This document shows, piece after piece, positions 23,013-33,583 of a stretch of DNA of 64,000 nt (positions are counted from its first letter, which is position 1; every line of letters starts with the position of its first letter). Made by a program: the position numbers and the translations under genes. Source of the DNA: Colletotrichum lupini (Eukaryota > Ascomycota > Sordariomycetes > Glomerellales > Glomerellaceae); assembly GCF_023278565.1 (NCBI RefSeq), contig NC_064681.1, positions 434,001-498,000 on the forward strand. The letters are read 5' to 3'. Under the pieces are notes generated by a model, which had not been told where the DNA came from, made no database searches, and saw nothing but the letters and a program-made list of their open reading frames with translations.

Positions 23013-23093
23013 GCGCCGATGGTTTAGTGGTAAAATTCTCCGTTGCCATCCAGCAGCGTCGGGGAGCCGGGGGTTCGATTCCCCCTCGGCGCA
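23013..23093 (+). tRNA. tRNA-Gly (GCC), intron-containing
   Basis: Cloverleaf: acceptor GCGCCGA pairs with TCGGCGC, D arm GTTT-AGTGGTA-AAAT, anticodon stem CTCCG with CGGGG, anticodon GCC, T arm GGGGG-TTCGATT-CCCCC, discriminator A. After A37 a 10-nt intron (TCCAGCAGCG) interrupts the anticodon loop. A T5 run at 23112-23116 can end Pol III transcription. Confidence 0.95.
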
Positions 23094-24027
23094 TCAATGG
23101 GCGAGCCTGTCTTTTTGCAGGTTTGTGGTATGCGTCCAACTTTGTGAGTATGATGTGGGCCGCTTTCGCGGCTTCCTTGGCATCACAAAGCGAGAAGTAG
23201 GAGAGTTCTCTGGATGCTGCTAGGTGAAGTAAATTAAATGCGCTCTACCTTACCTTATTCGGGGGCAGATCAATATATTCACATTAGCATGACCATACCT
23301 TGCATTCTGCGGACCAAAGAAAGGATACTTGTTTCCTGTTGCTTTGCGTTCAAACACGCTGCTGTTCCTGCGCCCGCGTTTCGTCTTCCAGGTGCTCACG
23401 CGCAGATATCCCCATGGGCCTGCAACGAGAAGACGGAAGACGACCAAAAGCAAGTAAGGAGAAGATTTGGAAGAAGGCCATGGGCCACAAGCCAGCGTCT
23501 CATGCAAGCCGGTTCACTGAGCTTCGAAAGAAGAGAACGATCAACGGAACTCGATTTGTTTCTGTTTGGTGTTCGTACTGAAGGTAATGAGAGGAGATGA
23601 TATCGATGCAGCGATGAGCCATCTGCACCACCTCTGTAGCCACCCGGATGGCATCTTGCAGCTTGGTACGTATGCGGGAAACCCAACCATTACAATTGAA
23701 AGCGGCCGGCAAACATTTGCCCGTTGAATCTTTTTTTCTAATATTTTCTTGATAGATTCTTCGCGAGGACATGATAAAACCAGCGGGAATGGAGGACTTG
23801 GGCGTCACCTGCAGCTTATACCACCTTCCAAGCACAGTTTTGCGTCCATGTTCACAGGCATCTCCACCAAATTATGTCCGGTCAGGTTTATCTATCTCCG
23901 TCCAGCAGCTCTCCTTCTCTTGCCTTCTCCCCTCCTCTCTCCCTTTCACTATTCCGCACCTTGTGATCACCGTCTACTGTCGAAGCGATTTACACTTGCC
24001 CTTGGGATTATTCTCGCTCTACCCATC
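23094..24027. other. Intergenic region tRNA-Gly / kinase-like gene
   Basis: No gene is seen. The stretch after about 23760 is an open frame continuous with the kinase-like gene. It contains an in-frame ATG at 23848 that would add 60 residues, but its composition looks like a 5' leader. Confidence 0.4.
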
Positions 24028-25728
24028 ATGAATGAGTTGGCCATCCGTAACGCAGCGGCCAGGAGATATGCGCACGGAGAGAAGCTCGACCTAGTCCCCC
24101 ATCACCCATCGGAGCCATTTGGCTCGGGGAAGTTCCCGCCCTTCCAAGACGACTACCAACCGCGCTCGCTCCAGCCCACAGCGGAGGAGCTCAAGCCGAA
24201 GAAGCCTCAGCTCAAGATCGTGGAGCCGCTGCGAGCCGGCAGAGACGTCGGCTCTCAAATTCTGCTCTGCAAGGTCGTTCAAGCACCTACGGACCGCAAC
24301 GACGTCAAGAAGCATGCACCCTTTCCGAGTTCCCCCAGACAGAGCAAGGTAAGGCGACCAGACAACTTCGTCGTCGCAAAGGTATTCGACCCCCGGCTCT
24401 ATCCCATGCGCGGCGGACTCGACCTGGCCAACGAACCCCCCTTTGACGACGCCACCGTCGCGTACAGCGAGCTCTGCCGCGAGGCCGCGGTGTACCGGTT
24501 CCTCTACGAGAAAGGAAAGTCCGGACACCCTCACATGACTGCTCAATACTATGGCTGCTGGGTCACCAACCGCAAGGCCTTGAACAGCGATTCGTCCCCG
24601 GACGCCTGGGTCGGCCTCATTCTCATCGAGTACATTGAAGGCCTTTCGATTAAGGCCATGTGCACTCGCGACCGTGACACCGGATACCTCCAGCCGCCGC
24701 TAGGCAGGGATGTTTCGCTTCATAGCGATCACGAAGCGGAGGGCAAGGGCCAGGCCAAGATGCTGCCGCTGGGTCGCCAAGTATGCTTGGACGCCATCAA
24801 GAGCCTCCTCGGTCAGATCGTTGTGTGCATGCATCTGGGCGTGTCCGTCCCCGACATCTTTCCTCGCAACGTCTTCCTCACTCTCCGCAACAACGGCCTT
24901 GATCTCCCGACGCCCAGAGTCGTCATGTTGGACCACCTGTTCTCCTATGTCTGGGAGCACACCGAAGCTGGCAAGGCAGGGGTACCAGCCTACTTTGCCC
25001 ATATGAAATTGCCCCCCCACCCATGGGAACAATTCGGTATACGCGGTAAGATGCGTCAATTCCTCGGTTGGATCCCTGAGGAATGGGATGATGGCACAGC
25101 ATGGCCAGAGACAACGACCACCCAGGGGGCTGCTGCCACCACCGCAAAGTCCTTTGACGACTGGCTCGTGGACTGCTTCGGTCCTTTGCAAGACAGCAAC
25201 CCAGATTATACCGTATACCCAGAGGAGGTCTCTGACAGTGACGAGGAAGAAAAAGAAGAAGTCGGGGAAGAAGATGATAATATTGACGTCTCGGACGAGG
25301 GAGAACCTCAACTAGACGTGGAGACCGTGACCGAGGTAAGTCCCGTTGAACCCTTCACCCCCCACCCCCACCCCCTTCCCACCAAAAATGCGCCTCCCAA
25401 GTTTTTCATTTGCCAACTTTTTCTCTTCAGATTGATCAAGAGCAGGCTTATGCGGAGATGCTCAGACGTCGAAGAGAACGGGAGGATGTACGTGCCCGGG
25501 ATGCCTCGATCCCGCAACGCCCACGCCCGCGCCAGGCCCGCGCCACCCAGGACATCTCCCCCGGCTCACCCACGCGCCAGGCCGCAGCGGAAGAAGGACA
25601 AGGAGGGGAGCAAGAGCCCTCAACGACGTCAACCAGCTCCACGTCCCAGATCGCCGACAGCCCCTCTCACCAGTATCTTGGCGGGCTGATTGTTCGGGAA
25701 GCCACCGGCTCGGGCTCGGGTAGCGACG

Positions 25729-25762
<34 letters not shown>

Positions 25763-25778
25763 ACCGCCGCAGTCCTAA
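24028..25778 (+). CDS. Divergent fungal protein kinase-like protein
   Basis: Exons 24028-25335 and 25431-25778 join in phase 0 to give 551 aa. The kinase-like part spans about residues 60-330. V-V-A-K-V-F-D-P holds a candidate ATP-binding lysine (Lys118), and R-E-A-A-V-Y provides the helix-C glutamate. Q-Y-Y-G-C-W is at 173-178 and the hinge-like L-I-E-Y-I-E-G at 199-205. The HRD loop is replaced by V-P-D with Asp276 and Asn281 kept. L-D-H-L-F stands where DFG is expected. An acidic segment (about 410-436), an Arg-rich helix and a Ser/Thr/Pro tail with ten glutamines follow. Some catalytic residues survive, so activity cannot be excluded. If the intron is retained, the frame stays open to 25689 with a different tail. 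A paralogue lies at 58722-60299. Confidence 0.82.
25734..25763 (+). repeat. CAG/CAA tract coding for ten glutamines
   Basis: Eight CAG followed by two CAA codons, in frame near the C-terminus of the kinase-like protein. The tract is pure enough to be length-variable. Confidence 0.85.
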
Positions 25779-26805
25779 TGCCCCAGAGCGGGAGGTGAGA
25801 AGCAGGCTCGACTCTCTCTCTCTCTCTCACTTGCGAGCCGTGATCGATTTCGGCTGATGGGATATCAGCGTACCTTGGCGAGGTGGTGAAGACGGGTAGC
25901 TTACTAGATTTCAGTTGGATTTGAAACAAAAAATGAGAGGGGGGAAGGGGGAAGGGGTAGGGTTTGGACAGTCAGTTATGATTCTCCTTGTCGCAGTGCT
26001 TGGTTTTCTTTTTTCGCCTTATCCAAGGTAGATCTACACCGTCCATCATTCTTTTCCCATAAAAAGGGGGGTAAAAGAATAGTCAGTTTTGCTCTTCCAT
26101 CCATCCTTCCAAACGCAGTCTTCTCCGTATGTTGCCTCGTGAACTGTTCCCTATTCATTCATCATGTACCACTCGCCCTCAATGTGAGGAACGGGGTGTG
26201 ACATACTGCATCGAAAGGGAATAGGGGAGGTCGAGTGCCATTTGAAGTGACGTGTAAAAGTCGAAAGCGAATATTCAATCACCTCACATTCATCAGCGGC
26301 TACGACTCGGCTCGACAAACACCCTCAACCCTCAATCAACTAAGAACACGAACTTCATCGGCAATGGCATACCTGAGCAGAGCCCGGATCCCACGAGTGA
26401 CATCCCGCCGGCAGTCCAAACGTCAGAAAATTCAGGAAAATAGCTTCATCTAGATTCGATTGATTTCTTTCTTCTGGATCTTGTTCTAGTTCATATAAAA
26501 CTCTAAAGGTATCATGAGAACAAATGTTGTCATAAAAAGGGGCCATGCAGAAAGCCCCGGTTTCAAAGTGGAAGGGGGAAAATGCAAAAGTCGTCAAAAT
26601 CCAATCCATCCAATAAATGCATACCCGGGCCTCATTCCCACGTAAAATATGCTACCCGACTCGTTGGGAGACCTCATCCAGTGGTGGACAAAACTTGTAA
26701 GACGCTGCGATGCAAATGCAAATGGAGATCCCGTAAACTCCAACTCCATGCAGAAAAATATGAGGGAGAAAGAGAAAAGAAAAAAAGACAAAGGACAATG
26801 CTCCT
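25779..26805. other. Convergent intergenic region, kinase-like / MFS
   Basis: About 1 kb between two 3' ends. It contains a (CT)n run at 25812-25828 and a G-rich stretch at 25934-25965. No gene is seen. Confidence 0.45.
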
Positions 26806-29071
26806 CTAGAACTTCTCCATAAAGTTCTTCCTCACGGTCCACATACGCGCCCGCTTCCCGTAGATGAACATGGGAACCGTGGCAAACAGGAAAATGAGCT
26901 GAATCACGCCCAGCCAGATAAACACCATCTTGGGTCCGTCCGAGGTAAGCCAGTGCGTGACAAACAGACTAAACACGAGTCCGTGGAAGATGTTCTTGCT
27001 AAAGTTGAGCGTGACGAGCGCCTCGCCCGCGTACTGCCGGTAGCTGTCGACGCAAAAGGTAATGGACGTCGTGGACCCCAGCGTGCAGCCGAACGAGATG
27101 AGGCCGAAAAAGATGGTCGGCACGATCCAGTGGTCGCGCTCCTGCGCGGACCAGCCGAAGCCCATGAGGCCGATGACGGTGGTCACGAGCACCGGCGCCG
27201 CCATGACGAGGCGGAACTCTGGCTCGTAGAGGCCGCCGTTGCGGCGGGCCATGGCCTTGACGATGATGTCGCTCACTTTCCCCGCGACGGCGGTGCCGAG
27301 GATGCCTCCGACAAAGGGGGATAGGTAGACGAGACCCGTCTGCAGGGCGTCAAAGTTGTACGACTCACGGTTGCGGTAGATCAAGGCGACCGACTCGGAG
27401 ACGACGATGAGCCAGCCGACGGAGAGGGAGTAGACCGCGGCGGACCACAGCACGGCGGGGTAGGCGAAGAGGACAAAGGGCCGGAGCATGACCTTGAACC
27501 AGCTGTCGTGGTTCAGGCGGCCGTTCCAGGGCTTGAGCTGCTCGGTGAAGGATTTCGCGGGCTGGTGGCGGAGGGTGTGGGTGTAGGCCAGGGCCTTTGG
27601 CGGTGAGTTGACGTCGGAAGCTTGCATCTTGAACTTTTCGCTTTCGATAGCTGGGGCGTTGTGGAAATAATCCGATCCGGAGGTGGGTGTGCCGGACGCG
27701 CCAGACGTCCGCGAGACGGGCACCGGGTTGGAAGAGTCCGGCGTCTCATCCTTGACGTCCTTCACCTGCTTGTCGATGCTGTCATCCTTTTTCTCGTTTG
27801 GGTCTGGCGCAAATCCAACGTGAAGGTCCTTGTGCGGATGCGAAGCAACGTGTGGCGACTGTGGCGTAGGACTTGTGGGAGCTACAACGGCATCTTCATG
27901 AGCGCTACGGACCTGAGGAACGTGATGGCGTGATGAGAATCGGCGAGTAAAGCTCGGTCTGCGGGACGGCTTCCGTGACTTGGGGAGCGGTGTTCGGTCC
28001 CAGAAGGTCTCTGGCACGAACAGAAACAGAAGCACGCCACAGAAGGCAACAATCATGGCAACAATCCTGTCGAAATATTAGCGATGCAGTCTTGTGGTAT
28101 CCGTACGTGTTGACTGCTTACCAGAAAGTCCAACGCCATCCAAGACCTTGAATGATGAGGGCACTGACTAGGGGGATGAGGTTCTTGCCGCCGAGCAGCA
28201 AGAGTGTATAGATGCCGATTCGGAACGCTCTCTCATGAAGGAAGAAAATTTCTGCAATGGTGGCGGAGGGAAGACACTCCACGGGACTGACTGCAATACC
28301 CTGAAAGATTCTAGCCAAGATGAGAGAGGTGAAGTTTGGTGACAGGGCTGCCCACACAGAGCTGAGGATGAAGATGATGGAGCTGAAGAGGTAGACGGGC
28401 CTCTTTCCGTACAGAATAGCCGTGGGAGAAAAGATGACGGAACCGAGACCCATGCCCATCATGTACAGACCAGTAGTTAGGGAGACTGTCTCGGTCTCAA
28501 TGTGGTAGTCTTGGGCGACATTGGTGAAGCCAGCGGCAAGCAAGGGAGTCATGCCACCACCGACCATGCAGTAGAAACCAAGAGACAGAAGAGCGCAATC
28601 GCGCCGCCATGAAGGCCAGTTGAGAGGGTCATTTGCAGACTCTTCAGGCTGAGGGTTGAGGATGATTCCGTCCTTGGTCGTCTTTGCATCGGGCTCAGGT
28701 GGGGCCGCGTTGGCTGGAGATTGGCGGCCGGTCGGTGTGTCTACCGGCTCCGGGAAACCAGTGGGGATGGATGAGTGGGAAGTCCTTGCGGGCGCGTTGC
28801 GTAAGCCGAGTGGCTCGTTGCGATGCGCAGCGAGGAGAAGCACAGAACCTGCAGGGTGTCAACTTGGTGGCCTTGGTATGGGCGGGAAACCGGAAAGGGG
28901 GTTGGTTGATTGCTTACCAGGGACTTCAATCGTTTTGGGGTCGTTGAGAACACCCATACTCCATTTCGGAATATTGGTATTCTCGTCATCTGTGGCTTCG
29001 GCACTGTCGGATTTGGTTTTATTCCCAAAGATGCCACCGAAGCGACTCTTCCACGTGAGGACGCCCGCCAT
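26806..29071 (-). CDS. Major facilitator superfamily transporter, DHA1/HOL1-like
   Basis: Exons 29071-28918, 28848-28122 and 28066-26806 join in phase to give 713 aa. The hydrophilic N-terminus contains N-D-P-L-N-W-P-x-W-R-R, the usual lead-in to helix 1 in DHA1 transporters. Six membrane segments follow, with M-G-L-G-S-V-I-F-S-P-T-A then Y-G-K-R-P-V-Y-L at the helix 2-3 loop. A very long charged central loop (about 320-455, rich in Ser, Pro, Lys and Asp) precedes the second six segments. The C-terminus is basic. It probably sits in the plasma membrane and exchanges a small molecule for protons. HOL1-like members carry cations, polyamines or drugs; the substrate is unknown here. The frame extends upstream only through a TTG, so the ATG at 29071 is preferred. 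Confidence 0.9.
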
Positions 29072-29978
29072 TTTGAAGCGTTCCACAGGATGTCTTCCCA
29101 GCCAGGTTTGGCGGGGCAGGGCCAAGGAACTCTGTTTGCTGTCGCTTTGGTCTACTACAACGGCAAGCTATGCGGATTTTGTTGTTGTTGGGTAAGGGAG
29201 AAGAACCAAAACAAAAATGGACGAGCAGAAGGATGAGGTGAAAGGAGGGTGTCGTTGGGCACGAGGGGTCGACAGAAAATTTGTCCTCAGATCGGTCGAG
29301 CATAAGGTAGTCTGTCTGGTTCGACCGTGCATCCAAAGAAGATGAGATAAGGTTGCAGATGTCCAAGAGCCGAATGAAGGAAGATGCCGAGGCAGTACGA
29401 CTATGCGCTTTGGGAAGAAATACAAATTCTTCTGGAAAGCCCTGCGCCGGTGCGAGGCGATGTATGCGGAGACGGTGAAAAGCAACAAGTCTAGGAAGAG
29501 ACCTTGGTTGGAGGAGGAGAGGGAGAGGCGGAAGATATGGAGTAGAAAAGGTGTTGGCGCAACGAAGCTGTCGATGGAAATAGCGTTTGGATGTCGTTAT
29601 TGAGAGGCCAACCTCGATGGCAGATGATGGGCTGCGCGCACTGCGCAGTGGGAGAGAGGAGAAACTATCCAGGTCCGTGCAGAAGGATGGCGTCAGACTG
29701 GTAACGCGCCGTTTGACTGTGATTAAGAGAGCGAGGGGGGTCTGCGTCTCACGTAGGGGCAGGCGACCATGAGATCAAGGATGAACCTCGAGCTTTATGT
29801 TGCCCAGGCGCGAAGAGGGACGCAATGTTATCGTGCCCTGGCAAAGCCGCAAGCCGCAAGTCTGGGGGAATGGAACATGGGATGGAAATGAGATATCGGC
29901 GCTTGGTTGTCAGGATTGGCCGGCCACCGAGTCAAGCACCGCGCACACGAGGCAAGGAAGACGAGATGCATTTCATGC

Positions 29979-30010
<32 letters not shown>

Positions 30011-32162
30011 GCATCAGCGGTATGGCAAGGTATCCGTACTAAAGTACCAATAGGACCGTATTCGTACGCAGTCGTAGTAGCTTGCAGGCTCGCAGAATCA
30101 GCTGGTGGGGTTTTCTGTTTGTGGGTGCCAGGTGCGTCGCGTCGGGCGGGTTCCGTGGGGAATTTTTTTGAGCAACTGGAGGGGTCGAGAGACTCGAGAT
30201 GGCCCTTCATCCACTGGATAGACTCGACGCAACCTGGACAGATTGGCAGGTGACTCGACGTTGGCGGGTGCGTGCAAAGTGCGATGATGGATCAAGGATT
30301 CGAGCATGGAAACGGCGTTGGCGGCGAGGGCGGCGGTGTCTCTCCTCAGTCCTGGCAGCCCGCAGCCTGCAGGTTGTAGGTATCCATACGGAGTACGTAC
30401 TTCCACCTTTGTACATACATACTTGTAGTACTGGCACGGGGGCACCAGGCCATATGCAGCAGATGCGCCTGCGGGGGGGCGCTTGGGAGGCACTTGGAGA
30501 CTGGCGATAGCCTTGGTGAACAAAGGAGGTGAGGAAAAAGGGCCACATGTCCAACTCCAAATGCCGCCCACAGCCAATACGCGTCTGCAACAGAGCCAAG
30601 TAGTGCCCCGGATGGCAGGACCCCTAAAAGCGAGGCTAAAACCCCTTGCTCACAAGTCCGTGGGTGACTGGGTGGGTGACAGGGAGACTTCAGGTGCTGG
30701 TCGCATCTTCTCCACTTGGACCATGTGAATCAGCGGTCCAAGATGGTGGCGACTGGCGAGGGCGGTGACACCAGATCCATCAACCAAGGGATATCCAATA
30801 ATCCAGCTTTCATGATCCATCATGTACCTATCGCTGTGCGGGCAACGGGCGGCTCTACACAGTAACGTTGTCGACAGTGCGGATGGGCCTCAGCTTCATC
30901 TACTATGCAGAAAGTCACCGAAAGTTGAGAGTTTGTAAATGGGCAGGTAGCGTACGTACGCAGTAGAAGTTATGAATTGATGTCTTGGGGTCTCGGAGCA
31001 ACCCGAGCGGTGCCAGACCACCACCACCACCATCATGGGCACCATCTGCATGTTTTGCTCGTCTCTGCTGACCTCGGGCTCGGATGTAATGGAGCATTCT
31101 TGTTGCCCCTCCAAAGTGAGACTGACCCCATGGTGAGATTTGTGATGGAGGGATGGGCTCGTGTGTTATCCTGCGGCCTGCCCGTCGCATAGAGAAAGGT
31201 TGGGTAAAGGGCGCGTGTCTGATGTAGAGTCTCGTCGTTGTCTTGCGGCGCGATTAAAATGCGGCTGAGTGGTGGTTGACGGAAAATAAGACGAGGAGCA
31301 ATTAATTGGGAACCTTCCTTCGCCAAGCAAGAAGTACAGAGTACGATGTACCTTCCTTACCTTGCGGTGTAAAGTACTCCGTACCTGGCAAGTCTGGGCA
31401 GAGTCAGAGTGCGAAGCTGAAGACAAAAAACAGCAGGCGCCATGTCTGGGCGCCCAGAACGGAATGCACCTGCACTTACCTTACCTTACCGCAATTGCCG
31501 TTGGTGTCCTCGACTCCTTCCCTGCCCGTGCCTGCCCTGTGCTTCGCTGAAGCCTGAGGTAGAGCCCTGCAGAATCTTGCTTATGTCATGCAGCCTCAAC
31601 GTCATCGTGCCGCGTGCGTGACAAGGTCTGACCCCATATATTGCTACACCGCCTTCCCCAATAGAGCCTACCGTGGTTTGAGCGTGACAGCGCCGTCTGC
31701 CAGGAAGGAAGGTGCACCTCCTGTTGATTTCGATGGCGACCGAACCTCCAGATGAACGTCGGATTTTTCCCGTCATTGACAACAACAGCTACCAGCCTTA
31801 AGTAATACTACCTACCTACCTAAAATCTCGACTAAGCTGTCCAGCTGCTCGGAAAACCGTTGACGCTACATAACCATCCATCCACTACCGCCACCCTGTG
31901 CTATATCGAACCATTGGCTCCAAAGATATCTTTGTTAGCTTGCTCCATATCACAGGTACTCCCACAACTGCCACCTGCAGCCCTCCACTCGTTCTTGTCC
32001 AAGAATTCTGTCGCATCTCAGCGGCGCGACTCGCATCACGACACATCACGGGATCATCTTCAACGACGTCAGTCGGCAGCACGCTGCATACATCCTTGGC
32101 ATCTGAACAGACAAGACAAGACAATCGACATTCACCATACCATATCCTGCAGTAAAATCACC
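29072..32162. other. Long intergenic region 29.1-32.2 kb
   Basis: A 3.1-kb stretch upstream of both the MFS gene (minus strand) and the thioredoxin gene (plus strand). It carries a (CAG)10 tract at 29980-30009, the motif TACGGAGTA at 30387-30395 and its reverse complement at 31375-31383, GGTATCCGTA at 30029-30038 and TTACC pentamer runs near 31475-31490. Many short frames overlap on both strands and none looks coding. Confidence 0.5.
29980..30009 (+). repeat. (CAG)10 microsatellite
   Basis: Ten uninterrupted CAG units in non-coding DNA about 0.9 kb upstream of the MFS start codon. Confidence 0.9.
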
Positions 32163-32854
32163 ATGCAACTGCTAAGACATACCGCCCGCACCACTTTCCG
32201 GGGCTGCAACAGCAACCTCACCAATGGCGTCCGTATTCCGCCCCCCAAGCATTCCATCTCTGCCGCCGCTGCCCACTTCTCCACGTCTCGTACCAGCCCG
32301 GCCAAAAACCAGATCTACGCATCGTAAGTGGGCCACCGCAGATTCTCCAACCTCTCTGTCCAATCCTTGCCCTGGCCTCTCCTCTCGAAAGCACCCGTCC
32401 GCTAACCTCTGCTTCGGGTGCCAGTGTTCGCCGTCCTGACGACTTCCACACCTATCAACTCCTCTCTTCCTCTTCTCGCACACCACTGATAACACTGTGG
32501 ACCACGTCTTGGTGCGGGACATGTCGAGTCGTTGCCCCTCTAATACAGTCCATCGTAGAGTCTGGTGTCGGTGAAGCAGAGGGCGGCGTTGGCTATTGCA
32601 CCGTCGAATTCGACTCTCCCGACGTCATGAGCGGAGGACTAGGCATGACCTACATGATCACCTCTATCCCGACTCTGCTAAGCTTCGACAACCAAGAGGC
32701 CCAGATACAGACCAAGCTTCACGACGCCAAGAAGCTGACAGACCGCGCTTTCCTCGAAGAATGGATCAGGTCTGAGGCTCGGCGGCACGGCCAGCGCGGA
32801 GGTGGCGGAGGATCCGGCGGCGTCTTTGGAGGATTGTTTGGTGGTTTCAAATGA
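32163..32854 (+). CDS. Mitochondrial thioredoxin-like protein (W-C-G-T-C)
   Basis: Exons 32163-32323 and 32425-32854 join in phase to give 196 aa. The first ~45 residues are rich in Arg, Thr, Ser and Ala with almost no acidic residue, and include H-F-S-T-S-R-T, typical of a matrix presequence. The thioredoxin fold follows, with T-L-W-T-T-S-W-C-G-T-C at about 77-87 (Cys84 and Cys87; Thr replaces the usual Pro between them) and the cis-proline segment I-T-S-I-P-T-L-L-S-F. The C-terminal extension is Gly/Phe-rich. This fits a mitochondrial thiol oxidoreductase of the fungal thioredoxin-domain type. The strict thioredoxin C-G-P-C is absent, so its redox potential may differ. Confidence 0.85.
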
Positions 32855-33031
32855 TCAAGACGGACGCTCGGCTGGGTCACCAATCGGGCATATTTCCAGC
32901 AAAACCATGTGTCTGGTGCATCTGGCAGCACGAGGCAGACAAGGGCACCGAACGTGATCAAAACGAAACGCTCATCATTCGGCTGGTCGTTGACTAATAA
33001 TGCAATACACTCGATCCCCTCATCCCACCAA

Positions 33032-33060
33032 ACTTCTCTCTCTCTCTCTCTCTCTTTCTC
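33032..33060. repeat. CT-rich microsatellite between convergent genes
   Basis: (CT)n run, slightly interrupted, ending at the stop codon of the rhamnose mutarotase-like gene. The two convergent stop codons are only about 200 bp apart. Confidence 0.8.
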
Positions 33061-33583
33061 AAGGCGTGTAGAACACCTCCTCGACGGGCTTCCACCACGC
33101 CGGCTCGCCTGCTTCACTGCTCACCGCGCCGGGAACCAGAGACTCTTGCCAGCCGTCGGTCATGGCCCACCATTCGCGGACTTTGGGGTTCTCCTTCATC
33201 TTCTCCATGTCTCCGGCAAAGTCGTAGCCGACGTACTTCATGGTCGCAAACAGAATACGTGAATCGGGCTCGTGCCAAATGCTGTCTGTTGAAAGTCAGC
33301 TTTGAAAAGTCGCCCGACATCGGGATTCGCAGTCTGCCGTGTTGGGGCCGACACCGGCGGATGACCTACAGTCGACAATGTTGCACTCCTTGATCTGCTT
33401 GAGCACCTCGGGCCAGACGTTGGCGTGGACCTCCTTGTACTTGTCGATGAACTCGGGCTTGAGCTTCACAATCTGGGCAATGCGACGACCGGGGTTCTTC
33501 TGTCTGGAGGATACGGGCGCAGGAGCCTCCACCTCGGTTGGGCTACCGGGCGCGGGGGGAGAAGAACGCTTGTTGGACCACAT
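33059..33583 (-). CDS. L-rhamnose mutarotase-like protein (RhaM/DUF718)
   Basis: Exons 33583-33370 and 33285-33059 join in phase to give 146 aa. The family interconverts alpha and beta anomers of L-rhamnose, using a ferredoxin-like alpha/beta fold. Matching pieces are R-R-I-A-Q-I-V-K-L-K-P-E, Y-K-E-V-H-A-N-V-W-P-E-V-L-K-Q-I with the conserved His and Trp, then N-I-V-D-Y-S-I-W-H across the splice junction. The C-terminus has R-E-W-W-A-M-T-D-G-W-Q-E-S-L and E-E-V-F-Y. The first ~30 residues are a Pro/Ser-rich extension not found in bacterial RhaM. No other rhamnose-catabolism gene is adjacent. Confidence 0.9.

Noticed and set aside
23749..24027. Longer N-terminus for the first kinase-like protein from the upstream open frame
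   Set aside because: The frame start is a TTG and the added residues are hydrophobic and pyrimidine-driven, unlike the paralogue's N-terminus; likely 5' leader.
25336..25430. Read-through of the kinase-like frame to 25689 without splicing
   Set aside because: The intron has a GTAAGT donor and a TTCTCTTCAG acceptor, and the spliced tail is better composed; retention is kept only as an alternative.
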